Source: Xanthobacteraceae bacterium (GTDB lineage: Bacteria; Pseudomonadota; Alphaproteobacteria; Rhizobiales; Xanthobacteraceae). Taken from it: a stretch of DNA of 49,496 nucleotides. Location: contig JARLJA010000104.1 of NCBI GenBank assembly GCA_031291445.1, positions 1 to 49,496 of the forward strand, read 5' to 3'. This document shows positions 16,993 to 26,386 of the stretch, piece after piece. The notes beneath the pieces are model-generated. The model was not told the origin of the DNA and searched no databases. It was given only the letters and a program-made list of their open reading frames with translations. Each line of letters starts with the position of its first letter. The first letter of the stretch is position 1. The translations under genes and the position numbers were made by a program.

Positions 16993-19485
16993 CTAATACA
17001 GCCCGCCGGTGCCGGAGCGGATGACGGCCCGGTCGGCGTCTGGCGACACCGTCAGCGAACGCCCGTCGGCATCGGCGACGCCGATCACGGAGTAGTTGTC
17101 GGGCGGCGCGGTGCCGGGCTTGAACGCCTCGAGAATCGACGGCCCGCCCGACCCCGGCGCCACGCGGGTGCCGGTCTTCGGATCGACGCGGATCAGCTTG
17201 ATGCCGGCGGGCACCCGGAACGGGATCGCCGGCTTGTCGACCAGGGCCATCTTGAAGAAATCGCGCGCCACCGGCGCGGCGAGATGACCACCGGTCGCAT
17301 TGTGGCCGAGGTGGCGCGGCTTGTCGAAGCCGATATAGACGCCGACCACGACATCGGGCGAGAAGCCGATGAACCACGCGTCCTTCTCGTCGTTGGTGGT
17401 TCCGGTCTTGCCCGCGATCGGCTTGCCGACCTCCTTGACCACCGTCGCGGTGCCGTACTGGACCACGCCCTCCATCATCGAGGTGATCTGATAGGCCGTC
17501 ATCGGGTCGAGCACCTGCTCGCGCCGGTCGATCAACGTCGGCTCGGGCTGGTTCTTCCAGCCCTCCTGTGCGTCGCAGCCGCGGCACTCGCGCTGGTCGT
17601 GGCGGAAGATGGTGTGGCCATAACGGTCCTGGATCCGGTCGATCAGCGTCGGCTTGATCCGCTTGCCGCCATTGTCGAACATCGAATAGGCGGTGACCAT
17701 CCGCATCACCGTGGTTTCACCGGCGCCGAGCGCGTAGGACAGATAGTTCGGCAATTCGTCGTAGACGCCGAAGCGCTTGGCATATTCACCGATCAGCGGC
17801 ATGCCGATGTCCTGCGCCAGGCGCACCGTCACCGTGTTGAGCGACCGGGTGAGCGCATTGCGCAGCGTGGTCGGGCCATAATACTTGCCGGTGGAATAGT
17901 TCTCCGGGCGCCAGATGCCGATGCCCGCGCCCTGATCGATCTCGATCGGGGCGTCGATCACCACCGTCGAGGGGGTGTAGCCGTTGTCCATCGCCGCCGA
18001 ATACACCAGCGGCTTGAACGATGAGCCGGGCTGGCGATAGGCCTGGGTGGCGCGGTTGAACTGGCTCTGGTCGAACGAGAAGCCGCCGACCATCGCCACC
18101 ACGCGCCCGGTCTGGGGATCCATCGCCACCAGCGCGCCCGAGACCTCGGGCAGCTGCCGCAGGCGATATTGCCCCTCGACCTTGGAGCCGTCCTTGGCGA
18201 GCAGCGGATCGACGTAGATCACGTCGCCCGGCGACAGCACCTGCGGGATGGCGGTCGGCACCTTGCCCCGCGTCGGACCCGCGGTCGGCCGCGCCCATTT
18301 GACCCCGTCGAGCGTGATCAATCCGGTCTGCCGTTCCTTCTGCACCGCGCCGCCGAGCTCACGTCCGGGCTGGAAGCCGATCCGCGCCGACTGGTCGCTG
18401 GTCTCGAGCACCACCGCCATCCGCCACGGCGCGATGTCGCTGAGCGACTTCACGTCCGCGAGCTTCACGCCCCAGTCGCCGCCGATGTCGACCTTGGCCT
18501 GCGCGCCGCGCCAGCCCTGTGCTTCGTCGTAGTTGACGAGGCCGTCGGCCAGCGCCTTGCGGGCGGCGACCTGGAGCTTCGGATTGAGGGTGGTGCGCAC
18601 CGACAGGCCGCCTTCGTAGAGCTTCTTCTCGCCGTAGCGCTCGAAGACGTCGCGCCGCACTTCCTCGGCGAAATACTCCCCGGCGACGATGTGCGCGGCG
18701 TTGGCCCGGTTGGCGACGATCAGCGGATCCTTGCGCGCCTTGTCGGCCTCGGCCTGCTTGATCCAGCCGTTCTCCAAAAGCCGGTCGATCACGTAGTTGC
18801 GGCGCTCGACGGCGCGGTCGTGGTTGCGCACCGGGTGCAGCGCCGAGGGTGCCTTCGGCAGGGAGGCGAGATAGGCCGCCTCGGCGACCGTCAGTTCGTT
18901 CACCGATTTGTCGAAATAGACCAGCGAGGCGGCGGCGACGCCGTAGGCGCCGAGCCCGAGGAAGATCTCGTTGAGGTAAAGCTCGAGAATCTTGTCCTTG
19001 GAATAGGCGCGCTCGATACGCATCGCCAGCAGCGCTTCCTTGATCTTGCGGGTGAACGACACCTCGTTGGTGAGGAGGAAGTTCTTGGCGACCTGCTGGG
19101 TGATCGTCGAGGCGCCCTGCGGCCGACGGTTCGAGCCGTAGTTCTGGATATAGAGCACCATGGCGCGGGCAAGACCGGAAAAGTCGATGCCGCCATGCTC
19201 GTAGAAATTCTTGTCCTCGGCCGCGAGGAACGCGTTGATCACCGGCTTGGGAATGGCCTGGATCGGCAGATACAGGCGGCGTTCCTTGGAATACTCCGCC
19301 TGAAGCGAGCCGTCCGCAGCATCCACGCGCGTCATCACCGGCGGTTCGTAGTCCTGCAGCTGCGAATAGTCCGGAAGGTCCTTCGAGTAATGCCAGATCA
19401 TGCCGGCCAAGGCTGCGACGCCGACCAGAAACACGATGGTTCCCGCTGCAAACAGGAAGCCCATGAAACGCAGCAGCAATCGCAT
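16993..19485 (-). CDS. mrcA: Penicillin-binding protein 1A, bifunctional glycosyltransferase/transpeptidase
   Basis: An 830-residue class A PBP that polymerises and cross-links peptidoglycan. It has an N-terminal membrane helix (7-29) and a GT51 domain with catalytic E90 in AAEDKNFYEHGGID and the RPQGASTITQQVAKN motif. An OB-like insertion follows, then the transpeptidase domain with nucleophile S488 in PGSSFKP, the SLNT motif, and KTG at 693-695 (AGKTGTTNDEKDAW). The N-terminus, hydrophobic with few charges, is a non-cleaved anchor. It is flanked by the cell-wall amidase upstream and prfB downstream on the same strand, an order I know from many Rhizobiales. Start ATG at 19485 has a modest GAGCGG upstream. 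Confidence 0.95.
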   Translation of the reverse strand: MRLLLRFMGFLFAAGTIVFLVGVAALAGMIWHYSKDLPDYSQLQDYEPPVMTRVDAADGSLQAEYSKERRLYLPIQAIPKPVINAFLAAEDKNFYEHGGIDFSGLARAMVLYIQNYGSNRRPQGASTITQQVAKNFLLTNEVSFTRKIKEALLAMRIERAYSKDKILELYLNEIFLGLGAYGVAAASLVYFDKSVNELTVAEAAYLASLPKAPSALHPVRNHDRAVERRNYVIDRLLENGWIKQAEADKARKDPLIVANRANAAHIVAGEYFAEEVRRDVFERYGEKKLYEGGLSVRTTLNPKLQVAARKALADGLVNYDEAQGWRGAQAKVDIGGDWGVKLADVKSLSDIAPWRMAVVLETSDQSARIGFQPGRELGGAVQKERQTGLITLDGVKWARPTAGPTRGKVPTAIPQVLSPGDVIYVDPLLAKDGSKVEGQYRLRQLPEVSGALVAMDPQTGRVVAMVGGFSFDQSQFNRATQAYRQPGSSFKPLVYSAAMDNGYTPSTVVIDAPIEIDQGAGIGIWRPENYSTGKYYGPTTLRNALTRSLNTVTVRLAQDIGMPLIGEYAKRFGVYDELPNYLSYALGAGETTVMRMVTAYSMFDNGGKRIKPTLIDRIQDRYGHTIFRHDQRECRGCDAQEGWKNQPEPTLIDRREQVLDPMTAYQITSMMEGVVQYGTATVVKEVGKPIAGKTGTTNDEKDAWFIGFSPDVVVGVYIGFDKPRHLGHNATGGHLAAPVARDFFKMALVDKPAIPFRVPAGIKLIRVDPKTGTRVAPGSGGPSILEAFKPGTAPPDNYSVIGVADADGRSLTVSPDADRAVIRSGTGGLY

Positions 19486-19611
19486 CCGCTCTACCCGTCC
19501 TCGCCCCGCCTGCCCGTCGTTCCCGATCGATTCCGAGAGGCGCGCGCCGATTTTCTATAATGCCGTGGCTGTGGCCAAACTAGGGCTTATTGCCTGCCCT
19601 GACTGATCTTT

Positions 19612-20952
19612 TCAGTTCGCACCGCCCGACGAGACCACGCGGCGGCCGAGAAACATCGCGACCGCGCGGCTCACCGAATTGGCGGTCCGGGCCCGCCACG
19701 TCTCCGAGACGAGATGCGACAGATCCCCCTTATCGGACACATAGCCGAGTTCGATCAAGACCGACGGCACGTCCGGCGCCTTCAGAACCCTGAAGCCGGC
19801 CGATTTCAGCGGATGCTTGTGCAGCCGCGTCGCGCCCTTGAGTTCGTCGGCCAGCAGCCGGGCGAACTGGTTGGAAAAGGTCTTGGTCTCGCGCTGGGCG
19901 AGGTCGATCAGGATATCGGCGACGTCGGTGGGTTCATCGGTCAGGTTGACGCCTCCGATGGCATCGGCCCGGTTTTCGGCCTCCGCCAGCCGCCCGGCCT
20001 CGGCGTCGGACGCGCGGTCGGACAGCGTATAGATGGTGGCCCCCTCGGCGTTGCCCTCCGCGCGCGGCAGCGCGTCGGCATGGATGGAGACGAACAGCGC
20101 CGCCTTCTGGCTGCGTGCGATGTGCACGCGCTCGGCCAGCGGTATGAAGGTATCGTCGCTGCGGGTCATGACCACCCGGAACTTGCCGGCCTTCTCGATC
20201 TGCTCACGCAGGGCCATGGCGAAATCCAGCACCAGGGCTTTCTCCGCCTCGCCGCTTCGCGCCACGGTGCCATTGTCGATCCCGCCGTGACCGGGATCGA
20301 GGACGATCACCGGCCGGGAATCGGTCGCCTCGCCGCCCGTCGCCGGCCCCACGGCGTCCGCGACCACGGTGCCGGTGGCGCCGGTGTCGCCCAGGGCTGG
20401 CCGCAGCGGCGCCTTGTCTTCTGCTTTCAGTCCGTCGGTCTTGAGCGACTGCATGAAAGAGGCTTGGTCGATCGCCGAGAGTTCGACCACCAGCCGCGGC
20501 GGCTGGCCGTTGGCCGCGTCCAGGACGCTGGCGTTCTCGATCCGCGCCGGACCGGCAAGGTCGAACACGATCCGGGAGCCGCCCGGCATCACCAGCCCGT
20601 AGCGGAACGCCCGGATCAGGCCGCGGCCAGCCTGACCGGACCCGGGCGGCAGCTGAAAATTCACCTGCGGCACATCGAGAATCACCCGGTAGGGATCAGC
20701 CAGGGCAAAGGCCCTGACGTCGATCTTGCGGTCGAGGTCAAGGATGAAGCGGGTGCGCTGCCCGTCGCCGGCGATCCGCACGCCCGAGGCGATCGGCGCG
20801 GTGGACGCAACCATCGGCTGTGCCTGGGGGTCGGAAACCGCTCCTGCGAGCGCTCCGTGACCGGAGGCGAGACAAAGCGTCACGGTTCCACACAAGGCGG
20901 TGAACCGAAGCCATGAGTGAAGCCATGGGTATTGGTCTGCGCGGCGAGCCAC
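19612..20952 (-). CDS. N-acetylmuramoyl-L-alanine amidase (AMIN + Amidase_3), AmiC type
   Basis: A 446-residue periplasmic amidase that splits daughter-cell peptidoglycan. After a signal sequence (hydrophobic about 15-37) comes an AMIN localisation domain (about 50-150, FILDLDRKIDVRAFAL, RVILDVPQVNFQLP), then the zinc amidase domain. The metal and catalytic residues are in VLDPGHGGID, VSIHADALP and VLIELGYVS. Translation appears to start at GTG (20952) with GGAGG about 10 nt upstream; no ATG lies near in this frame. A perfect CtrA-type site lies 49-64 bp upstream, which would tie its expression to the cell cycle. It precedes mrcA by 126 bp, so the two may be co-expressed. Confidence 0.92.
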   Translation of the reverse strand: MARRADQYPWLHSWLRFTALCGTVTLCLASGHGALAGAVSDPQAQPMVASTAPIASGVRIAGDGQRTRFILDLDRKIDVRAFALADPYRVILDVPQVNFQLPPGSGQAGRGLIRAFRYGLVMPGGSRIVFDLAGPARIENASVLDAANGQPPRLVVELSAIDQASFMQSLKTDGLKAEDKAPLRPALGDTGATGTVVADAVGPATGGEATDSRPVIVLDPGHGGIDNGTVARSGEAEKALVLDFAMALREQIEKAGKFRVVMTRSDDTFIPLAERVHIARSQKAALFVSIHADALPRAEGNAEGATIYTLSDRASDAEAGRLAEAENRADAIGGVNLTDEPTDVADILIDLAQRETKTFSNQFARLLADELKGATRLHKHPLKSAGFRVLKAPDVPSVLIELGYVSDKGDLSHLVSETWRARTANSVSRAVAMFLGRRVVSSGGAN

Positions 20953-21000
20953 CGAATTCCGAGCCTCCGAGCTGCCCTTTTACCGCAATAAAACCACGTG

Positions 21001-21016
21001 GTTAACCGGTCCTTAA
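21001..21016 (-). promoter_or_regulatory. CtrA-type binding site upstream of the amidase gene
   Basis: On the minus strand the sequence is TTAA-GGACCGG-TTAAC, a perfect match to the alphaproteobacterial CtrA consensus TTAA-N7-TTAAC. The site lies 49-64 bp before the amidase start, so it could overlap the promoter. The same region faces the rne leader on the other side. Confidence 0.6.
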
Positions 21017-21065
21017 GGTCACCATCCCGATTCAAGGCAAGTGTTGCGGCCAGGCGACGCTTCCC

Positions 21066-21094
21066 TTGCAAGCGCCGCCCAATCAACGTATGTA
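21066..21094 (+). promoter_or_regulatory. Weak candidate promoter for rne
   Basis: TTGCAA (21066-21071), a 17-nt spacer and TATGTA (21089-21094) have the right spacing but are only partial matches to the sigma-70 boxes. If used, transcription would begin about 550 nt before the rne start codon. Confidence 0.25.
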
Positions 21095-21651
21095 TTTGAT
21101 GCTGACGGTTTAAACTCCCGGTTGCGTCGCGTGAGCTTCCCGGTGCAGCGCCGGTCCCCCGCACCCCGTGCAGGGAACCAGCGTGTCTTTCCGAAGCCCT
21201 TTTTGGCCAGCGCAGTGCGCGACCGATTGGGGCTCCGGTTCAAGCCCGAGAGGCTTCCTGACCCAGGTCGATGACTTCGCCAAGGGATTCGGGGTGCTCT
21301 TTTCAACCGGGGTCAGTCCCGCAAGGGATCGACCGAACACAGCCGGCGAGCGCAACAGTTGCGCCGCGTTGGCCCGCCAGCAACAATTGCCGCGGCGAAA
21401 CTGCCGCGCCTCTATCCGAACGGGCCGCCGCTTGATGCGCCACACCATTCTGCCGAAAACCCGCGCAACGATTGCGCCAGGACGACGCGACCAAGTCGCG
21501 CGCCGGCCTGGGGCAAGCTGGCGCTCGGCACGGTGCAGCGGGCTGCTTTTTGGCCTTCCCCTCACCCCCGAATCAGGTGGACCGTCGCCTGTTATGGCCG
21601 CGCGCGTTGCGCCGGCCGACCGACGAGTGCTCCGCCGCCGAGAGTTATCAT
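21095..21651 (+). other. Long rne leader region without a gene
   Basis: About 560 bp of GC-rich sequence with no open frame I can support. It contains short inverted repeats, for example GGTGC (21140-21144) with GCACC (21159-21163), and the palindrome GCGCAACAGTTGCGC (21350-21364). In E. coli and relatives RNase E controls its own level through a long structured 5' leader. A similar role here is inference from position and length only. Confidence 0.35.
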
Positions 21652-24600
21652 ATGCCGAACAAGATGTTGATCGATGCCACCCATCCGGAGGAAACCCGGG
21701 TCGTGGTGGTCCGCGGCACCCGTGTCGAAGAATTTGACTTCGAATCTGCCCAGCGCAAACAGCTTCGCGGGAATATCTATCTCGCCAAAGTGACACGCGT
21801 TGAACCGTCGCTGCAGGCGGCGTTCATCGAGTATGGCGGGAACCGACACGGCTTCCTCGCCTTCAGCGAAATCCATCCCGACTACTACCAGATCCCGGTG
21901 GCCGACCGGCAGGCCCTGATCGAGGCCGACGAGCGCGCCCATCGCGAAGCGGAAGAGGAATCGGAAAACCGTCCCGCCCGCAGGCGCTCGCGGCATCGCG
22001 GTGCCCGCCGCCGAGGCCATGGCGAGCGCGTGCAGAGCGAGGTGGTCGGTGCCGAGAGCCACGGTGCGGCTCCCGCCGAGGGCGGGGAGCTTTTTGCGAC
22101 CGAGGCGCATGAAAGCCACGACGATCACCTTCACGACGACGACCAGTATCACCACGAGGCGCATCAGGATCAGCCGGGCGCGGGCTTCTTCGAGCCCGGC
22201 GATCACCACGATGAACATGAGGGTGACGACGACCACGCCGAACACGGCCACGAGCACGAGCACGATTTCGATCATGGCCCCGACGACCGCGGGACCGGCT
22301 ACCATGAGACGGCGGTGGCCGGACAGCCGGCGATCGGCGGACTGAGCGGGCACGACGACGCGTTTCATGAGGCCCAGGTCGATCATGGCGCCCATGACGA
22401 CGAGCATGAGCACCACGATCTGGAGCAACATGATCTGGAGCATCACGACGCGGAATCGATTGCCGCCGGCCACGACGACCACGATGGCGATCACGACCAT
22501 CACGGCGAAGCCGGAACCGTGGAAGCCGCCGCGGACAATGGCGCCGAGACCGACGACGAAGATGAGGACGAGGACGAAGAAGAGGAAGAAGCCGTCGAGT
22601 CGGTCGGCGGCGACGACGCGCTCGAGGAGGTTCCCGAACGCACGTTCCGGCCGCGCCGGCAGTACAAGATCCAGGAGGTCATCAAGCGCCGCCAGGTGAT
22701 GCTGGTGCAGGTGGTCAAGGAGGAGCGCGGCAACAAGGGCGCCGCGCTGACGACCTACCTTTCGCTCGCCGGCCGCTACGCCGTGCTGATGCCGAACACG
22801 GCACGCGGCGGCGGCATCAGCCGCAAGATCACCTCGGCCCAGGACCGCTCGCGGCTCAAGGAGGTGGTTCAGGATCTCGACGTGCCCGAGGGCATGGGAA
22901 TCATCCTGCGGACCGCCGGCGCTTCCCGCACCAAGCCGGAGATTAAGCGCGATTTCGAATATCTCATCCGCATGTGGGAGACCGTTCGCGACCTGACGCT
23001 GAAGTCCCAGGCGCCGACCCTGGTCTATGAGGAAGGCTCGCTGATCAAGCGCTCGCTGCGCGACCTCTACAACAAGGAAATCGACGAAATTCTGGTGGCC
23101 GGCGAAGCCGGTTACCAGGAAGCGCACGATTTCATGAAGATGCTGATGCCGACCCATACGCGGGCGGTGAAGCTCTACCGCGAAAGCCAGCCGCTGTTCT
23201 CGCGGATGGGCGTCGAGAGCCAGCTCGACGCGATGTTCTCGCCTACCGTCCAGCTGCGGTCCGGCGGCTACATCGTCATCAATCAGACCGAAGCGCTGGT
23301 TTCGATCGACGTCAACTCCGGCCGCTCGACCCGCGAACACCATATCGAGGACACTGCGCTCAAGACCAATCTGGAGGCCGCCGAGGAGGTCGCCCGACAG
23401 CTGCGGTTGCGCGACCTCGCCGGGCTGATCGTCATCGACTTCATCGACATGGACGAGAAGCGCAACAACCGCTCGGTCGAACGCAAGCTGAGCGATTGCC
23501 TCAAGCACGACCGGGCCCGCATCCAGGTCGGGCGGATCTCGCATTTCGGCCTCTTGGAAATGTCCCGCCAGCGCATCCGCGCCAGCGTGCTGGAGAGCTC
23601 GACCGAGCCCTGCCCGCATTGCGGCGGCAGCGGTCACGTCCGATCGGTGGCCTCGGTGGCCCTGCAGCTGCTGCGCGGCCTGGAAGAAGTGCTGATGAAG
23701 GGCGCGACCCACAACCTGGTGGTACGGACCCGGACCGAAGTCGCGCTCTATGTGCTCAACCACAAGCGTGGCCATCTGCGGGATCTCGAGAGCGGGTTCA
23801 AGGTGACGCTGGCGGTGATCGCCGATCCGACGGTCAACGGCCAGCAGTCGTTCGTGATCGACCGCGGTGAACAGGTCCACACTCTGGAGGCCGCCAAGGC
23901 GCTGCTCGTGGCCCAGGCCGCGGCCGTACCGCCGGCGCTCGAGGAGACGTTCGACGACGAGGATCCGACCGATCTCGACGTCGAGGTCGACAGCGACGAA
24001 CTCGAGGAGGTCTCCGAGGCCGCGCGCGGCGAGGAAGCCTCGGAAGGCGAAGGCGAAGGCGAAGGCGGACGGCGACGGCGGCGGCGACGGCGGCGGCGTG
24101 GCCGCGGCGGCGAATTGCGCGAGGCCAGTCCGGCCGGCGACGATCAGCAGCCCCTTCCCGGCTCGCCCGAGGGCGGCGAGCGTCTCGACGCGCTCGAAGG
24201 CGAGGATCTCGACGGCGGTGAGGACGAGGCCGAGGAACGGGACGGACAGGAGCGCGCCGAACAATCCGGCGAAACGCGTCCGCGGCGGCGTGGCCGGCGC
24301 GGCGGTCGCCGCCGGCGCAGCGGCCAGGACATGGCCGACGATGGACCAATCGCCGCCATCGCCGACGAACTCAACCCGCCGGCCGTGCCGGAGGTGTACG
24401 AGGCGGTCGCCGATCTCGACGGGCACGCGCCCGCCGAAACGCCGCGCACGACGCTGGTCAGCCCCGCGCCCGAGGCCCCAGCCGCCGAGGGTACCGAGGC
24501 CGATCACGACGACAAGCCGCGGCGGCGCTCGACCATTCGCGAGAAGGTCTCGTTCTTCTCCGACGGTCCGTCTGAGGAGCCCGCGCCGGCCGAGCCGGCG

Positions 24601-24765
24601 CCCGTGACGCAAACCGTGGTCGACCCGACGCCTCACGCGGCCGAGCCGACCGCGCTCCATCAGAGCGCGGAACCTGTGACGCCGGCCGAGCCCGAAGCCG
24701 CGCCGGAGGCATCAGGCCCCCGCCGTGCCGGCTGGTGGTCCCGCCGCTTCGGCGGCCGGGAATAG
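21652..24765 (+). CDS. rne: Ribonuclease E with large His/Asp-rich insert in the S1 region
   Basis: A 1037-residue endoribonuclease, core of the RNA degradosome. The start MPNKMLIDATHPEETRVVVV is the family N-terminus; the frame is open upstream without support. The S1 domain begins (GNIYLAKVTRVEPSLQAAFI) and is split by an insert of roughly residues 105-330. That insert is rich in His and Asp at about 150-290 and then Glu/Asp-only, before S1 resumes with YKIQEVIKRRQVMLVQVVKE. Catalytic aspartates are D553 (SIDVNSG) and D596 (VIDFIDM). The zinc link is CPHC at 654-657. The C-terminal third is disordered, with an arginine run (RRRRRRRRRR) and Glu/Pro/Ala-rich scaffold sequence. A strong terminator follows. 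Confidence 0.95.
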   Translation: MPNKMLIDATHPEETRVVVVRGTRVEEFDFESAQRKQLRGNIYLAKVTRVEPSLQAAFIEYGGNRHGFLAFSEIHPDYYQIPVADRQALIEADERAHREAEEESENRPARRRSRHRGARRRGHGERVQSEVVGAESHGAAPAEGGELFATEAHESHDDHLHDDDQYHHEAHQDQPGAGFFEPGDHHDEHEGDDDHAEHGHEHEHDFDHGPDDRGTGYHETAVAGQPAIGGLSGHDDAFHEAQVDHGAHDDEHEHHDLEQHDLEHHDAESIAAGHDDHDGDHDHHGEAGTVEAAADNGAETDDEDEDEDEEEEEAVESVGGDDALEEVPERTFRPRRQYKIQEVIKRRQVMLVQVVKEERGNKGAALTTYLSLAGRYAVLMPNTARGGGISRKITSAQDRSRLKEVVQDLDVPEGMGIILRTAGASRTKPEIKRDFEYLIRMWETVRDLTLKSQAPTLVYEEGSLIKRSLRDLYNKEIDEILVAGEAGYQEAHDFMKMLMPTHTRAVKLYRESQPLFSRMGVESQLDAMFSPTVQLRSGGYIVINQTEALVSIDVNSGRSTREHHIEDTALKTNLEAAEEVARQLRLRDLAGLIVIDFIDMDEKRNNRSVERKLSDCLKHDRARIQVGRISHFGLLEMSRQRIRASVLESSTEPCPHCGGSGHVRSVASVALQLLRGLEEVLMKGATHNLVVRTRTEVALYVLNHKRGHLRDLESGFKVTLAVIADPTVNGQQSFVIDRGEQVHTLEAAKALLVAQAAAVPPALEETFDDEDPTDLDVEVDSDELEEVSEAARGEEASEGEGEGEGGRRRRRRRRRRGRGGELREASPAGDDQQPLPGSPEGGERLDALEGEDLDGGEDEAEERDGQERAEQSGETRPRRRGRRGGRRRRSGQDMADDGPIAAIADELNPPAVPEVYEAVADLDGHAPAETPRTTLVSPAPEAPAAEGTEADHDDKPRRRSTIREKVSFFSDGPSEEPAPAEPAPVTQTVVDPTPHAAEPTALHQSAEPVTPAEPEAAPEASGPRRAGWWSRRFGGRE

Positions 24766-24822
24766 AGCGCCAGCCTCTCACGCCGGAGGTCGCGGGTTGA
24801 GACCACCGCGCCCCTGAACGAC

Positions 24823-24855
24823 AAAAGCGGGCCGCTTGAGCGGCCCGCTTTTTTG
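24823..24855. terminator. Strong bidirectional intrinsic terminator between rne and dctA
   Basis: Perfect 9-bp GC arms, GCGGGCCGC (24827-24835) and GCGGCCCGC (24840-24848), enclose a TTGA loop. AAAA precedes and TTTTTT follows the stem, so it works in both directions for the converging rne and dctA genes. Confidence 0.95.
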
Positions 24856-24871
24856 TTCGCCGGATCGGTCG

Positions 24872-26197
24872 TCAGCCGGTCGTGACCGCCGTCTCGACGT
24901 CGGCCGGATCGACGCTGACGCCGAGCGCAGCATTCAGACGGCCCCGATCGAGTTCGCCTTCCCACCACGACACCACGACGGTGGCGACGCCGTTGCCGGT
25001 GATGTTGGTGAGCGCCCGGCACTCGCTCATGAACTTGTCGACCGAAAACACGATCGCCATTCCAGGCACCAGCGCCGGATTGACCACCGACAGCGTCGCC
25101 GCGAGCGTGATGAAGCCCGCCCCGGTGACGCCGCTCGCGCCCTTGGAGGTCAGCATCGCCACCACCAGGATGGTCAGCTGATCGCTCAGGCTGAGGTCGA
25201 CGCCCACCGCCTGGGCAATGAACAAGGTGGCGAGCGTCATGTAGATGTTGGTGCCGTCGAGATTGAACGAATACCCGGTGGGGACGACGAGACCGACCAC
25301 CGGCTTGGAACATCCGAGCCGCTCGAGCTTCTCCATCAGCTGCGGCAACGCGCTCTCCGACGAGCTCGTCCCCAGCACGATCAGGAGTTCATCCTTGATG
25401 TAGCCGATGAACCTGAAAATGTTGAAGCCCGCGATCCGGGCGATCAGCCCCAGGACGACGACGATGAACAACACCGCCGTGACATAGAACAGCACGATCA
25501 GGCCGGCCAGATTGCTCAGCGCCGAGGGCCCGTATCGGCCGACGGTGTAGGCCATGGCGCCGAACGCGCCGAACGGCGCCGCCTTCATGACGATGGCGAT
25601 GACGCCGAACACCGCGTGCGCGACGTCGTCGATCAGGTCGCGCACGGTGTGTCCCCGCTCGCCCAGCGCCATCAGGGAAAACCCGAACAGGATGGCGAAC
25701 AGCAGGACCTGAAGGATGTCGCCGCGCGCGAACGCCCCAACGACGCTGTCGGGAATGATGTTGAGGACGAAATCGACCGACTTCTGCGCCTCCGCCTGCT
25801 TGACGTAGGCGGCGACCGCCGCGGCGTCCGACTTGGCGCCCAGTCCGTGCCCCACCGGAAACAGGTTGCCGATGATCAGACCGAGGACCAGCGCGAAGCT
25901 CGAGACCACCTCGAAATAGACCAGCGCCTTGACGCCGACGCGGCCGACCTTGCGCGCGTCCTGGATATGGGCGATGCCCGACACCACGGTGCAGAAGATG
26001 ATCGGCGCGATCACCATCTTGATCAGCTTGATGAAGCCGTCGCCGAGCGCCTTGACCCATTCGTTCGTCGCCACGTTCGGGGCGAGCCAGCCCACCACCA
26101 CGCCGAGCGCGATCGCAATCAGCACCTGGACATACAGGATCTTGTACCACGGCCGCGCCGTCCGAACCGTTGCCTGCGGCGTCGTTGTCGGTGACAT
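24872..26197 (-). CDS. dctA: C4-dicarboxylate transporter DctA (DAACS family)
   Basis: A 441-residue proton- or sodium-coupled importer of succinate, fumarate and malate in the inner membrane. The typical hydrophobic segments start with [20 protein letters not shown]. The hairpin-1 serine motif is [13 protein letters not shown], the substrate/ion site is [16 protein letters not shown], and hairpin 2 is [14 protein letters not shown]. Length and order agree with E. coli DctA throughout. GGGGGAAGG precedes the ATG at 26197. No dctBD two-component genes are in the window, so its regulation is not visible here. It converges with rne at a shared terminator. Confidence 0.94.
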   Translation of the reverse strand: MSPTTTPQATVRTARPWYKILYVQVLIAIALGVVVGWLAPNVATNEWVKALGDGFIKLIKMVIAPIIFCTVVSGIAHIQDARKVGRVGVKALVYFEVVSSFALVLGLIIGNLFPVGHGLGAKSDAAAVAAYVKQAEAQKSVDFVLNIIPDSVVGAFARGDILQVLLFAILFGFSLMALGERGHTVRDLIDDVAHAVFGVIAIVMKAAPFGAFGAMAYTVGRYGPSALSNLAGLIVLFYVTAVLFIVVVLGLIARIAGFNIFRFIGYIKDELLIVLGTSSSESALPQLMEKLERLGCSKPVVGLVVPTGYSFNLDGTNIYMTLATLFIAQAVGVDLSLSDQLTILVVAMLTSKGASGVTGAGFITLAATLSVVNPALVPGMAIVFSVDKFMSECRALTNITGNGVATVVVSWWEGELDRGRLNAALGVSVDPADVETAVTTG

Positions 26198-26386
26198 CGC
26201 CTTCCCCCACTCCGTTTGCGTTCTAACCTATACGCTCCGGCCGCCAAGCCAACGGGCCCGGGCCGTCGCCCCGCAATTTTTGTTGACCTCCGCCGGCCGC
26301 GGCACCGACCCTTGCACCGCACCAAACTTGCCTTGAACCACGCGGCGCGGCGCCGCAATCGGAAACAAGTCGAAGCTCCGCGGCGT

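Noticed and set aside
21592-24660. Long minus-strand open frame opposite rne
   Set aside because: It overlaps a certain rne gene completely and reads as an antisense shadow, with valine/isoleucine runs that mirror the His/Asp codons.
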